Assembly (NCBI GenBank): GCA_023391695.1
Contig: JAEWAK010000006.1
Location: 1-43,922, forward strand
DNA length: 43,922 nt
Direction: 5' to 3'
From: Bacillota bacterium
GTDB lineage: Bacteria > Bacillota > Clostridia > Lachnospirales > Lachnospiraceae
Shown piece by piece: positions 1 to 7,721 of this stretch. Within the stretch, counting starts at the first letter, position 1; every line of letters begins with the position of its first letter. The translations under genes and the position numbers were made by a program. The notes beneath the pieces are model-generated. The model ran no database searches, was not told the origin of the DNA, and worked only from the letters and a program-made list of their open reading frames with translations.

Positions 1-19
1 TTTTTTCTGCACGCGTCAT
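1..19 (-). CDS. 5' end of a leftward gene, cut by the window edge
   Basis: An ATG read leftward from base 19 opens a frame beginning Met-Thr-Arg-Ala-Glu-Lys. It is preceded by a good AGAGGAGA ribosome site about 4 bases upstream. A TATAAT box lies a further 20 bases up. Only six codons are inside the window, so the product cannot be named. Confidence 0.4.
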
Positions 20-51
20 TTTCTCTCCTCTGCGAAAAAGTTTTTTCTTTT

Positions 52-57
52 ATTATA
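52..57 (-). promoter_or_regulatory. candidate -10 box for the gene leaving the left edge
   Basis: On the minus strand these bases read TATAAT, about 33 bases upstream of the ATG at base 19. No -35 box at a standard 17-base spacing is convincing, so this is a weak call. Confidence 0.3.
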
Positions 58-685
58 CACTTTCGTAGAGAAGTATGGTGTAATTTCAAATTAATTAGTG
101 CGAAAAATATTTACCTTTCAGAGCTGAACCCTTTTCACCAAAAGCATGAGAGCATATCTGAACATATATTTATCCTAATCCCTCTTTAAAGAAATATTTT
201 CTAATCGTATACATTAACATTATCATAGTTAAAACCTTATTTCTTCTGCAATTATACTATATAGGTCACACATGCCCTAACCATACCTTGAGGTGTTGTT
301 AAGGATTTCAATAAGTAGGTCATTTAGAGAAAATCTATACAAAAACTAAGAATGTATCAAAAAATGACAAATTATCCAATATTTTGCTTTCAATCTGCCG
401 CTTCCTATGCTATCATAGTACTGTTATTTGAAATGCAATAAGTACAATCTCTATAAGATGCATCTTTTGGTTTATTGATCCGCTCTGGACATCACTTAAT
501 AAGGAAAGAAAGATACACCCTATATTTGAATACTTATCCAAAGCATTTCATAATAGGATTTTTACTAACTAAAGTGGACTCTGCAAATAAAAAAATCCAC
601 AACTCTTTTTTTATAAATTTGTATCTTCAAAGGATTCTACCTTTCAGAGCCATTACTTTTCTTACAGTAAATTTCCTTATTAGCG
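58..685. other. AT-rich intergenic region
   Basis: This stretch separates the leftward gene at the window edge from the rightward lipoprotein gene. I see no gene in it. The frame opening near base 475 has no ribosome site and no recognisable protein features. No strong terminator hairpin is visible. Confidence 0.5.
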
Positions 686-691
686 TATAAT
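686..691 (+). promoter_or_regulatory. candidate -10 box for the lipoprotein gene
   Basis: TATAAT lies 24 bases before the ATG at 716. A weak TTACAG at 662-667 is 18 bases upstream and could serve as a -35. The ribosome site GGGAGG lies between the box and the start codon. Confidence 0.35.
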
Positions 692-715
692 TAATCAAAG
701 GGAGGACTAGTTATT

Positions 716-1960
716 ATGTATTTCAAGAAATGTATTCTTCTGCTGACGGCAGTCGTATCTGCTATTGCCTTAAGTGCCTGTGGAAGCAAGGAAACCACAA
801 CAGACCCAACACCTACACCAACAGTCACTGCTGCACCAACCGATGAACCGACGCCAACAGCAGCACCGACTGACACACCGGCTGCCGAACCAACAGAAAC
901 ACCGGCCAATACAACCGCATCCGGTGAATTATCCGATGATTTATACAGTTTCCAATTTTCCTTAAATGGAACGGTATATACCCTGCCCTGCGCATATTCT
1001 GAGTTTGCGGCAAACGGCTGGGCATTCGAGGACATTGAAGGACAAACACTGGAACCAAACCAGTATACCTTTTCCCAAGCTTTAATAAATGGGGATATGC
1101 GTGTTTCGGCCAGCCTTGTAAATACCGGCACAGATGTGTTACCGATGGAAAAATGTAATGTAGGTAATATATCCATAGACAATTATCAGGCTGAAAGTGG
1201 TGCTAAACTGATATTTCCTAAGAACATTACTTTCGGTTCCACTTATGATGACGTAATTGCCGCATACGGTAAACCAACAGAGGAAAGCGAATTGGGACCC
1301 ATAACATCCCTGTCTTATAATCTCGACTCTTATTCCAGTGCAGTAATCGAGATCAATACGGAAACCAGTACCGTTGATTCCATGGAAATGGAAAACCTGA
1401 TTGCAGTGGAAACTTCCTCCTCCCAGAAAAATAGCGGAGATGTTCCGGATGTCATTAAGAATTATACCGCTCCTACCAGTGTAGGAAAGACATGGGACAG
1501 CTTTGACATAAAATTTGCAGATGCCTATTATCACCTGCCGGCACCTGTTTCTTCCTTTATCGACAACGGATGGACTATGGTAACGGACGGCAATGAAATG
1601 CTGGCTGCAAAGGATTCTACCGTCGGTGTGAAGCTTCGCAAGGATAACCAGGTTTTGAGTGCCTCCGTAAGAAATTATGCCGATACCGAGCAGCCTGTTT
1701 CTAACTGCTTTTTAATCAGCGTAAAATCTTCCGAATATGAAGCTAAGGTGTCGATTGAATTACCGCAGGGAATAACTGAAAAATCTAAACCAGAAGATAT
1801 TGTTGCTGCCTATGGCGAACCCACGGATAAAGATTCCTCCGCTTCATTTGATTTCTATGAATACAGCAATAGAGATGGTTCTATTAACTTTTCTATTAGT
1901 AAAGATACAAAAGAAATAACAACGGTAGAATTAAACAATGATCCAAAAGCTCCATATTAA
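716..1960 (+). CDS. secreted lipoprotein with a duplicated domain
   Basis: This 414-residue protein begins with a lipoprotein signal peptide: a short basic start, a hydrophobic core and the lipobox LSAC with Cys22. It is therefore expected to be lipid-anchored on the outer face of the membrane. Residues about 25-70 are a Thr/Pro/Ala-rich linker built on PTPT and PTDxP motifs, typical of a flexible wall-spanning spacer. The rest consists of two related halves, about residues 75-230 and 255-410. Each half runs through a Leu-Pro turn, a Ser-x-Phe/NGW motif, a short ASxxN segment, and a final AAYGxPT motif. The start is supported by GGGAGG 8 bases upstream. No enzyme motif is visible. The family name is unknown to me, so the function is open; a binding or surface-sensing role would be inference. 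Confidence 0.85.
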   Translation: MYFKKCILLLTAVVSAIALSACGSKETTTDPTPTPTVTAAPTDEPTPTAAPTDTPAAEPTETPANTTASGELSDDLYSFQFSLNGTVYTLPCAYSEFAANGWAFEDIEGQTLEPNQYTFSQALINGDMRVSASLVNTGTDVLPMEKCNVGNISIDNYQAESGAKLIFPKNITFGSTYDDVIAAYGKPTEESELGPITSLSYNLDSYSSAVIEINTETSTVDSMEMENLIAVETSSSQKNSGDVPDVIKNYTAPTSVGKTWDSFDIKFADAYYHLPAPVSSFIDNGWTMVTDGNEMLAAKDSTVGVKLRKDNQVLSASVRNYADTEQPVSNCFLISVKSSEYEAKVSIELPQGITEKSKPEDIVAAYGEPTDKDSSASFDFYEYSNRDGSINFSISKDTKEITTVELNNDPKAPY

Positions 1961-2007
1961 TATAAGCTATTCATAAGTGTCTTCATTATCAGTCCTGTTA
2001 ATCCTAT

Positions 2008-2186
2008 AGTGTGTTTGAAAAACTTATGCCGGGGGCTGGATCTCACTTTGCACTTTGTAGGGGCAAGAAGCGATTTGGGGATGTAGTGTTCTACGCTCCA
2101 CAAATTCGCGAAACAGCAACCGTAAGTTGGGCATTCAGAACGATGCAAGGCTTCGGAACGGTGCGATGATTTTTCATACATTCTCT
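2008..2186. repeat. MITE-like dispersed element, copy 1
   Basis: This segment of about 180 bp begins GTGTGTTTGAAAAA and ends TTTTTCATACATTCTC, so its ends are imperfect inverted repeats. A related segment at 17446-17606 has the same ends (GCATGTTTGAAAAAT and ATTTTTCAAACACGC). The two also share internal blocks: a CACTTTGT/GGGGCAA region, AGCGATTTGGGG, and TTCGGAACGGTGCGAT near the right end. A small leftward open frame inside it looks like a by-product of the element, not a gene. The size, the inverted ends and the two intergenic copies fit a non-autonomous miniature element. No target duplication was established. Confidence 0.6.
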
Positions 2187-2812
2187 AATAAACAGAATAA
2201 GAACACGCTAAAACTAAAACACATCTTTTAAATATATAGAAAGAATATAATCGGGCAGGAGGGAAAATCAATTAATTATCCCAATCTCCCACAGTACTGT
2301 AAATATGGCTCCGTATACGGCGCTTTTCCCAGTTTTAGCATGTTTTCAGATATGGCTCCGTGAATGTGGGTATCCTCATTCACGGAATTTTTTCTTAGTT
2401 ATATGCACGCAATTTCCCCCATCCTTATATGAACTGTGTCTGTTTTATAATTCGGCATTCATTTCCCTAACCAATACCTCTTGCTGTAAGTTACCTTATA
2501 CTAGCTTTCCTCTTTATTATAGACTCTATTTAAGGTAAAGCAGAAATCTTTATTTCGTCCTCATGCTGTTTTTTAAATTTTTCGAGTGGTATTCCTATCC
2601 GGCTTAAATCCACAGTATTCGTGTATTTAGATAGTCCGGAACCAATTTAAGGAAAAAATTATAACGTAATATACGGAAATACACAAAATGTTCATAATTT
2701 TAGTATAAAATGAAAGTGCAGTATTAATAGGTATGTACTAAACTAACACATCAACACACAATCGGAGAAAAAGTTTTACTGCAAAAATCTTAAAAAACAA
2801 AGAGAGGTTAAG
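2187..2812. other. intergenic region with a single terminator hairpin
   Basis: Between the MITE-like element and the FKBP-like gene I see only the hairpin at 2357-2395. The open frame 2305-2538 has no ribosome site and encodes a hydrophobic, Cys- and Tyr-rich string typical of translated AT-rich spacer. Confidence 0.5.
2357..2395 (+). terminator. rho-independent terminator
   Basis: The stem TCCGTGAATG pairs perfectly with CATTCACGGA across a 10-base loop and is followed by ATTTTTTCTT. It reads rightward. The only rightward gene upstream is the lipoprotein, 400 bases away, with the MITE-like element in between. Confidence 0.75.
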
Positions 2813-4021
2813 ATGAAGGTTAATAAGCAAAACGAGAATTCTTCCATGAGTTTGGGGCAGCAGAAGCGCCTAGAGAAAAAAAAGGAAATTGAGAGAGCAA
2901 AACGAAAAGCACAATTAAGCAGGGTTATTACTTATTCTATAGTTATATTAATAGCTGCAGGTCTTTTCACCTCAATCGGTTATTCAGTTTACCGCAATGC
3001 AACAAAAATAAAACCCAGCAGCGATTTTAGTGCATATTTAACGGATGACGGACTTATAAAAGATGTATCAGCGAATGATCTTTTAGATTTAGTCGATTAT
3101 AAAAACATAACTGCTCCTTTAAGTGAAATAGAATATCCTGACAAATCCGTTGACAGTGATATTAATACTTTACTCAAAGATTATAGTGAATTAAAAACGG
3201 ATACGGACGCATTGATAAAAGACGGTGATAAGGTAAACATAGACTATGTGGGCACCATCGATGGGGTAGAGTTCAGCGGCGGCAATACCAATGGTCAAGG
3301 TGCGGATTTAGAAATCGGTTCTAATTCTTATATCGATGATTTTGAGTCACAATTAATCGGGCATAAAACAGGTGATAACGTAACAGTAAATGTCACTTTC
3401 CCAACTGATTATAAAAATAATCCAGACGTTGCCGGAAAAGATACCGTATTTGAAGTCGTAATTAACGGTATTTATGAGACTCCGGAATTCACGGATGAAT
3501 TTGTAAAAGAGAATCTTTCCGAAAATGCCTCTACTGTTGCTGAATATAGGGAATATTTAAAACAAACCAATTATGAAAAAAATTTAAATACCTGGTTAGA
3601 GAAATATCTCATGGATAATACTAAGGTCACTTCCTACCCGGAAGAATATTTCAATCACTTAAAATCTGTCAAGAAATACGAAGACCAAATGACTGTTCAA
3701 TACATGAATAATTATTATGCTTCTACGGGTTCTGATCAAACTGTAACCTTTGAAGATTATGTTGGCATGTCTGAATCGAAATATGATGCTAATTTAGAAG
3801 AAGCAATCAAAGACCGTGCGAAGAAAGCACTGTTATATCAGGCAATCTATCAAAATGATGGACTTACTGTATCCAAGGACGATTATTCTGCTTATTTTGA
3901 TGATACTTCCACCGGCGGTTATGATGCACAAGTGGAAGAAGAAGGCGTTGGTTATGTAATGCAGCAGCTTATTGAGAAAAAGGTATTGGATTATGTGAAA
4001 GATCTGGTAACTGTTAAATAG
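2813..4021 (+). CDS. membrane-anchored trigger factor-like FKBP-type peptidyl-prolyl isomerase
   Basis: This 402-residue protein has a highly basic cytoplasmic start (Lys/Arg-rich, residues 1-35) and one membrane helix at about residues 38-58. The remainder is exported. Residues about 135-225 form an FKBP domain with the DGDKVNIDYVGTIDG motif and downstream FEVVINGI, as in the isomerase domain of trigger factor. The C-terminal part is helical and charged, resembling a trigger factor or SurA-type chaperone arm. The expected role is folding of exported proteins at the membrane surface. The start is supported by AGAGAGG 5 bases before ATG. The gene stands alone and a strong terminator follows 34 bases after the stop. 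Unlike true trigger factor it lacks a ribosome-binding domain and is membrane-tethered. Confidence 0.8.
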   Translation: MKVNKQNENSSMSLGQQKRLEKKKEIERAKRKAQLSRVITYSIVILIAAGLFTSIGYSVYRNATKIKPSSDFSAYLTDDGLIKDVSANDLLDLVDYKNITAPLSEIEYPDKSVDSDINTLLKDYSELKTDTDALIKDGDKVNIDYVGTIDGVEFSGGNTNGQGADLEIGSNSYIDDFESQLIGHKTGDNVTVNVTFPTDYKNNPDVAGKDTVFEVVINGIYETPEFTDEFVKENLSENASTVAEYREYLKQTNYEKNLNTWLEKYLMDNTKVTSYPEEYFNHLKSVKKYEDQMTVQYMNNYYASTGSDQTVTFEDYVGMSESKYDANLEEAIKDRAKKALLYQAIYQNDGLTVSKDDYSAYFDDTSTGGYDAQVEEEGVGYVMQQLIEKKVLDYVKDLVTVK

Positions 4022-4053
4022 CCATCTGATTCGTAACAGGTGTTTGGATCAAT

Positions 4054-4093
4054 AAAAAGTCCGGCTTTGTTAAACCTTAAAGCCGGACTTTTG
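4054..4093 (+). terminator. rho-independent terminator of the FKBP-like gene
   Basis: The stem AAAAGTCCGGCTTT pairs with AAAGCCGGACTTTT around a loop of about 9 bases, and U-rich sequence follows. A hairpin with almost the same stem occurs at 31967-32009. Confidence 0.85.
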
Positions 4094-4323
4094 GGGTGAA
4101 TTCCAAAGTTTATGTAAACCTTCAAACTGATGTAAAATAAAATTACTCAGTTCGGAGGTTTTATTTTTGGCTGAGAAAAGAAGGGAGGAATCTCTCTAAT
4201 CTCCAATTAACCTACTAACCGTAAAATGTATCTGAATTTTTGGTACCTAAGTACTGGAAAATTACAATATTTCTCATTTTTCATATAACCTATTGAATAA
4301 TTGAGATAAAAGTCATACTTCAA
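4094..4323. other. intergenic region with a possible dispersed-repeat scar
   Basis: This region lies between convergent genes. Bases 4105-4140 contain an AAACTGATGTAAAATA segment resembling parts of the intergenic stretches at 12560-12640 and 21968-22030. Nothing else is recognisable. Confidence 0.3.
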
Positions 4324-5037
4324 TCATAATGAAGACAATCCTAATTTGCTGTTAATCATTTGCTGCAATTTAATATCTTCTTCATTATCTACGTTCATTG
4401 CTATGGGGTTAATCTTAAAAATACCATTTTCGAAAGAACAATTTTCACAAGAATCCAGAACAACCTGTATTTTATCTGTTCCTAGCACGTTAATTATTTC
4501 ACCTGACCAATAATTAATCCAATGTACTGTAGTCGGTTTGTTATCCTTTAAATATTTCTTATACTCTCTTATATTTTTCTTATTAGAAATGCATCCCCAA
4601 AAAGGCTTGAATGTGTTTACACAATCACAAAACATATCACTTACTGATGAAGCTACATTCATATTATATAAATCAACTGACAAAGAAAAATTAATTACAA
4701 GTGCATTAACAAATTTCGTATTCTTATTTCCTATTGATAATGTAATGCCTGATGCTTTATCATTGTTTAAAGATGAGAAAAAGCTAATAATGTAACCCAA
4801 ATCCTGGAAAATTGTATTTCCTTCTTTATTAACATTTTTCTTTACCGCTTTACTAAAATTATCATAATTCCAATAAAATAACTTCGCATCTTTTTTTCTC
4901 ATTACAGTTTCATAAGCAGGAATGCATATACCATACGAAATTAAAATTTGCATTGTTTCATATGCTTCTTTCGTATATGCATAAAACTCTCGTGTTTCTG
5001 CTTTTTTCCATAATACTAATGAATGTGTTTGTATCAT
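4324..5037 (-). CDS. Imm52-like immunity protein
   Basis: This is a 237-residue soluble protein with no signal peptide or membrane helix. Aromatic-rich motifs stand out near the middle and C-terminal half: FKPFWG, and VHWINYWSGE before a final strand-rich part. These recall the Imm52 family of immunity proteins, which are typically encoded beside Tox-REase-5 toxins. That match is from memory. The context supports it strongly, because the relic immediately upstream has Tox-REase-5-like sequence. I chose the second in-frame ATG (5037) because AAGGAG lies 6 bases before it. The frame could open five codons earlier at 5052. The gene appears intact although its toxin is dead. Its likely job is neutralising the cognate nuclease delivered by kin. 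Confidence 0.6.
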   Translation of the reverse strand: MIQTHSLVLWKKAETREFYAYTKEAYETMQILISYGICIPAYETVMRKKDAKLFYWNYDNFSKAVKKNVNKEGNTIFQDLGYIISFFSSLNNDKASGITLSIGNKNTKFVNALVINFSLSVDLYNMNVASSVSDMFCDCVNTFKPFWGCISNKKNIREYKKYLKDNKPTTVHWINYWSGEIINVLGTDKIQVVLDSCENCSFENGIFKINPIAMNVDNEEDIKLQQMINSKLGLSSL

Positions 5038-5064
5038 CGTTATCTCCTTCATTTATTGCAATGC

Positions 5065-5520
5065 TTAAAAAATTAATTCTATACCATCAATTTCATAATC
5101 TACAAATAGGTTTTCTATTGCTTCTAAAGCAGATTCCTCAGCAAAGTACCATTGGATTTTTGCACCGTCCGCTGCAGCAATTTGATTTCTTGCCTGTGTT
5201 ACAAGACTTTTTTGTCCCGTAAACCAATGATAAAATGTACCTGTGCTTTTATTTACAAACTGAGCATATTATCCCTTTGCATCAAGTAATATTCCATCTT
5301 TCATGCCATCAAATTTTACTCCATTTTGAAGTCAAACCGCTCCTTCTCTTCCAGTTATTTGAGATTGGTATTATCTTGAAAAATCGCTCATACTTTCATT
5401 CACTTTTTTCCACTGTCCACTTAATGATTTGACATTACTGTATGTATAAGTATAAGCCCAATCCATAGAAGCATACGAAAGTCCATAATCTAACCCTAAT
5501 AGAAATCCATCTAAAAAGAG
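5065..5520 (-). pseudogene. Tox-REase-5-like toxin C-terminus with three in-frame stops
   Basis: Read leftward in one continuous frame from about 5519 to the TAA at 5065-5067, the DNA encodes a toxin C-terminus of about 150 residues. Visible segments are YQSQITGREGAV, NGVKFDGMKDGILLDAKG, YAQFVN, and a final NQIAAADGAKIQWYF block ending DGIELIF. FDG, LLDAKG and IQW are hallmarks of restriction-endonuclease-fold toxin 5. Three nonsense codons break the frame: TAA before YQSQ, TGA after GREGAV, and TAA after LLDAKG. There is no frameshift between them. No start codon or upstream body of the toxin is left, because the homology stops at about 5520 where sequence of the Imm11 repeat unit begins. 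It is therefore a displaced orphan toxin cassette that has died. The end lies 28 bases before the Imm52-like start, the normal toxin-immunity spacing. Confidence 0.75.
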
Positions 5521-5593
5521 CAAGACGGAATGAACTATTTCCAACTTTGCTCCGCATACATATCATTTACTGAATCCTCTTAGCATTTAAAAA

Positions 5594-6145
5594 TTACTTT
5601 TCCGAATTCCATACCTCTCTGAATTCAAATCCTTTCAATCCGCTTTTTTCAACCGCTTCTTTGAATTTATCTGTTACAAATAGTCCGGCCCTCTCCTGCT
5701 CCTTGATTCTAAAGATATTTTTACTGTTTAATTTTTGTTCAATAAATGCATACTTCATAATTTTCATAATTCGTTTTGGTTCTCCACTAAAATACTTAAT
5801 TTCTGACTTGTCATAATCTAAACAATCCACAACCTCAAGAACATTTAATAAATAAAATTCCTGCTCATCAATATATACTGGTAATATCTCCATATTTTTA
5901 CCAAGGACTTCTTTCAGGTATTCTATCGCTTTAATGCTGAAAATTGGTATACCCGGTACTGAGAAAGGTGCATCACTTAATGGCAAGTCCTTATGTTCAT
6001 AATATTTTGTATATTCAAGTGGCTTCCATTCACTCCCAAATCTTCTTCCATCAAAATTAATTGATATTTCAAATGATTTATCATAGTCTAAAGAAGACAG
6101 TGAAGCAAAGCCATTTAAATTTATATCCATTTTCCATATTATCAT
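5594..6145 (-). CDS. Imm11-like (DUF1629) immunity protein, copy 1
   Basis: This 183-residue soluble protein belongs to a set of three tandem paralogues (this one, 6380-6931 and 7165-7713). Shared motifs in order are: GFASLSS near the start, a central block of KAIEYLKEVLG followed by EILPVYIDEQEFYL, a CLDYDKSEIKYFSG block, and the end FVTDKFKEAVEKSGLKGFEFREVW. The layout with a final TDxxKEAxExxGLxGFxF resembles the Imm11/DUF1629 immunity family. This copy is the most diverged at its N-terminus. The upstream ATG present in copy 3 is ACG here, which indicates the second ATG is the true start throughout; AGGTGAT precedes it. The three copies may give immunity to different variants of the C-terminal toxin. 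Confidence 0.65.
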   Translation of the reverse strand: MIIWKMDINLNGFASLSSLDYDKSFEISINFDGRRFGSEWKPLEYTKYYEHKDLPLSDAPFSVPGIPIFSIKAIEYLKEVLGKNMEILPVYIDEQEFYLLNVLEVVDCLDYDKSEIKYFSGEPKRIMKIMKYAFIEQKLNSKNIFRIKEQERAGLFVTDKFKEAVEKSGLKGFEFREVWNSEK

Positions 6146-6379
6146 CGTATCACCTACAATTATAATTCACCTTTCAATAATGATTCTCTGATATCCATTC
6201 AGTACATCTGCGTTTTCATCAGCCAAATTAAAATGCGCTTCCCTTACTTAATGTAGGGCTTCCTGGGGTACTAAAGGGGTTACGTTACTTGCGGAGCAAG
6301 GCGGAATAAACTACCTCCAACCTTGCTCCGCATACATATCATTTACTGAATCCTCTTAGCATTTAAAGATCGCTTTTCA
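6146..6379 (-). repeat. Imm11 spacer unit with decayed toxin tail, copy 1
   Basis: The 234 bases between Imm11 copies 1 and 2 are closely similar to 6932-7164. Just upstream of the Imm11 start they retain a decayed copy of the last 25 or so codons of the large toxin gene (compare 7722-7800, whose product ends LLKGELEL). The far part holds a GCGGAGCAAGG/CCTTGCTCCGC hairpin at 6291-6331. This is a scar of tandem duplication of a toxin-3'-end plus immunity unit. Confidence 0.7.
6291..6331 (-). terminator. hairpin downstream of Imm11 copy 2
   Basis: Perfect 11-bp inverted repeats GCGGAGCAAGG and CCTTGCTCCGC enclose about 19 bases. The hairpin lies about 50 bases beyond the stop of Imm11 copy 2. 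There is no U-tract, so it could be an RNA-stabilising or weak terminating hairpin. An identical structure lies at 7076-7116, and one decayed arm remains near 5547-5557. Confidence 0.45.
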
Positions 6380-6931
6380 TTACTTTTCCGAATCCCACAC
6401 TTCTCTGAATTCAAATCCTTCCAATCCGCTTTTTTCAACCGCCTCTTTGAATTTATCTGTTACAAATGGTCCTGTCTTCTTCTGTTCTTTTATTCTAAAA
6501 ATATTTTTGCCTTTTAATTTTTGTTCAATAAATGAATACTTCACAATTTCCATAATACGTTTTGGTTCTCCGCTAAAATACTCGATTTCTGATTTTTCAT
6601 AATCTAAACAATCAAGTACTTCGAGCTTATTTATTAAAAAAAATTCTTGTTCGTCGATATATACCGGCAATATTTCAACATTTTCTCCAAGTACCTCTTT
6701 CAGATATTTCACTGCTTTAAGGCTAACAATCGGAAAATTTGGTCCGGCAGATGGTTTATCCGACAGCGGCAAATCCTTATGAGCCTTATATTTAGTATAT
6801 TCCAGCGGTTCCCATCCACTAATTAAACTTCTTCCATCAAAATTAATTACTATTTCAAAACATTTATCATCATCTACTGAAGACAAGGAAGCAAATCCAT
6901 CTAATATTGAATACAATATCCATACTTTCAT
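6380..6931 (-). CDS. Imm11-like (DUF1629) immunity protein, copy 2
   Basis: This is a 183-residue paralogue of the neighbouring genes, closest to copy 3. The N-terminal YSILDGFASLSS, the PSAGPNFPIVSLKAV block, VEILPVYIDEQEF and the C-terminal FREVWDSEK are shared with it. Differences cluster in the middle of the protein (residues about 25-60 and 105-145), which could reflect changes in toxin recognition. The codon before the chosen ATG is GTG, whereas copy 3 has ATG there; alignment of the three copies picks the start used here. AGGTGAT is the ribosome site. The gene is intact and read in the same direction as the toxin. Confidence 0.65.
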   Translation of the reverse strand: MKVWILYSILDGFASLSSVDDDKCFEIVINFDGRSLISGWEPLEYTKYKAHKDLPLSDKPSAGPNFPIVSLKAVKYLKEVLGENVEILPVYIDEQEFFLINKLEVLDCLDYEKSEIEYFSGEPKRIMEIVKYSFIEQKLKGKNIFRIKEQKKTGPFVTDKFKEAVEKSGLEGFEFREVWDSEK

Positions 6932-7164
6932 CACATCACCTACAATTCTAATTCACCTTTCAATAATAATTTTCTAATATCATTTCGTACACTGCGATAT
7001 CATCAGCTGAATTAAAATCCGTTTCCTTAAGTTAATGTGGTGCTTTTCTGGGGTACTAAATGGTTTCCGCTACTTGCGGAGCAAGGCGGAATAAACTACC
7101 TCCAACCTTGCTCCGCATACATATCATTTACTGAATCCTCTTAGCATTTAAAAATCGCTTTTCA
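6932..7164 (-). repeat. Imm11 spacer unit with decayed toxin tail, copy 2
   Basis: This is the second copy of the spacer described at 6146-6379. The bases next to the Imm11 start translate in pieces to a degenerate version of the toxin's final residues (an SADDIA-like block, then the GELEL end). The far end carries the same hairpin. The repeat period from one Imm11 start to the next is 786 and 782 bases. Confidence 0.7.
7076..7116 (-). terminator. hairpin downstream of Imm11 copy 3
   Basis: These are the same 11-bp inverted repeats as at 6291-6331, lying about 50 bases past the stop of Imm11 copy 3. No U-tract follows, so true termination is uncertain. Confidence 0.45.
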
Positions 7165-7713
7165 TTACTTTTCCGAATCCCACACCTCTCTGAATTCAAA
7201 TCCTTCCAATCCGCTTTTTTCAACCGCCTCTTTGAATTTATCTGTTACAAATGGTCCAACCTTTTTCTGCTCTTTTATTTTAAAAACATTCTTTCCTATT
7301 AACTTTTGCTCAATAAACACATACTTATTAATACCCCTTATTCGTTCTGTACCGCTAAAATACCTTATGTCTGACTCTTCATGATCTAAGCAATCAAGTA
7401 CTTCAAGAGCATTTATTAAATAAAATTCCTGCTCATCGATATATAACGGTAATATTTCAACATTTTTTCCTAGTACTTCTTTCAGACATTCCACTGCCTT
7501 AAGGCTAACAATCGGAAAATTGGGCCCAGCGGAAGGTTTATCTCCTAATGGTAAGTTCTTTTCATCAATATATTTAGTATATTTCAGTGGTTCCCATTCT
7601 TTTACGAAACTCCTTCCATCTAAACTGATTGCTATTTCAAATGATTTATTATTATCTAAAGAAGACAAAGAAGCAAATCCATCTAATATTGAATACAATT
7701 TCCATACTTTCAT
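7165..7713 (-). CDS. Imm11-like (DUF1629) immunity protein, copy 3, toxin-adjacent
   Basis: This 182-residue protein is the immunity gene directly after the toxin stop codon (8-base gap), so it is the best candidate for the cognate antidote to the AHH nuclease. It carries the family motifs: GFASLSS, PSAGPNFPIVSLKAV, EILPLYIDEQEF, CLDHEESDIRYFSG and the C-terminal GLEGFEFREVWDSEK. AGGTGAT precedes two consecutive ATG codons. I chose the second because it is the one conserved in the other two copies. The protein is expected to be cytoplasmic and to block the incoming or self-made nuclease. Assignment to Imm11 rests on my recognition of the C-terminal pattern, not on a search. Confidence 0.7.
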   Translation of the reverse strand: MKVWKLYSILDGFASLSSLDNNKSFEIAISLDGRSFVKEWEPLKYTKYIDEKNLPLGDKPSAGPNFPIVSLKAVECLKEVLGKNVEILPLYIDEQEFYLINALEVLDCLDHEESDIRYFSGTERIRGINKYVFIEQKLIGKNVFKIKEQKKVGPFVTDKFKEAVEKSGLEGFEFREVWDSEK

Positions 7714-7721
7714 CATATCAC

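Noticed and set aside
475..690. 71-residue rightward frame before the lipoprotein
   Set aside because: No ribosome site, AT-rich composition, no protein features, and it runs into the lipoprotein promoter region.
1957..2181. Leftward frame encoding a Cys/His-rich peptide
   Set aside because: It lies inside the MITE-like element and follows from its sequence; copy 2 of the element does not keep the frame.
2305..2538. 77-residue rightward frame
   Set aside because: It overlaps a strong terminator hairpin and has no ribosome site.
5065..5520. Stop-codon recoding in the toxin remnant
   Set aside because: The three stops are of different kinds (TAA, TGA, TAA), there is no start codon or upstream body, and no other gene in the window shows recoding; decay is simpler.
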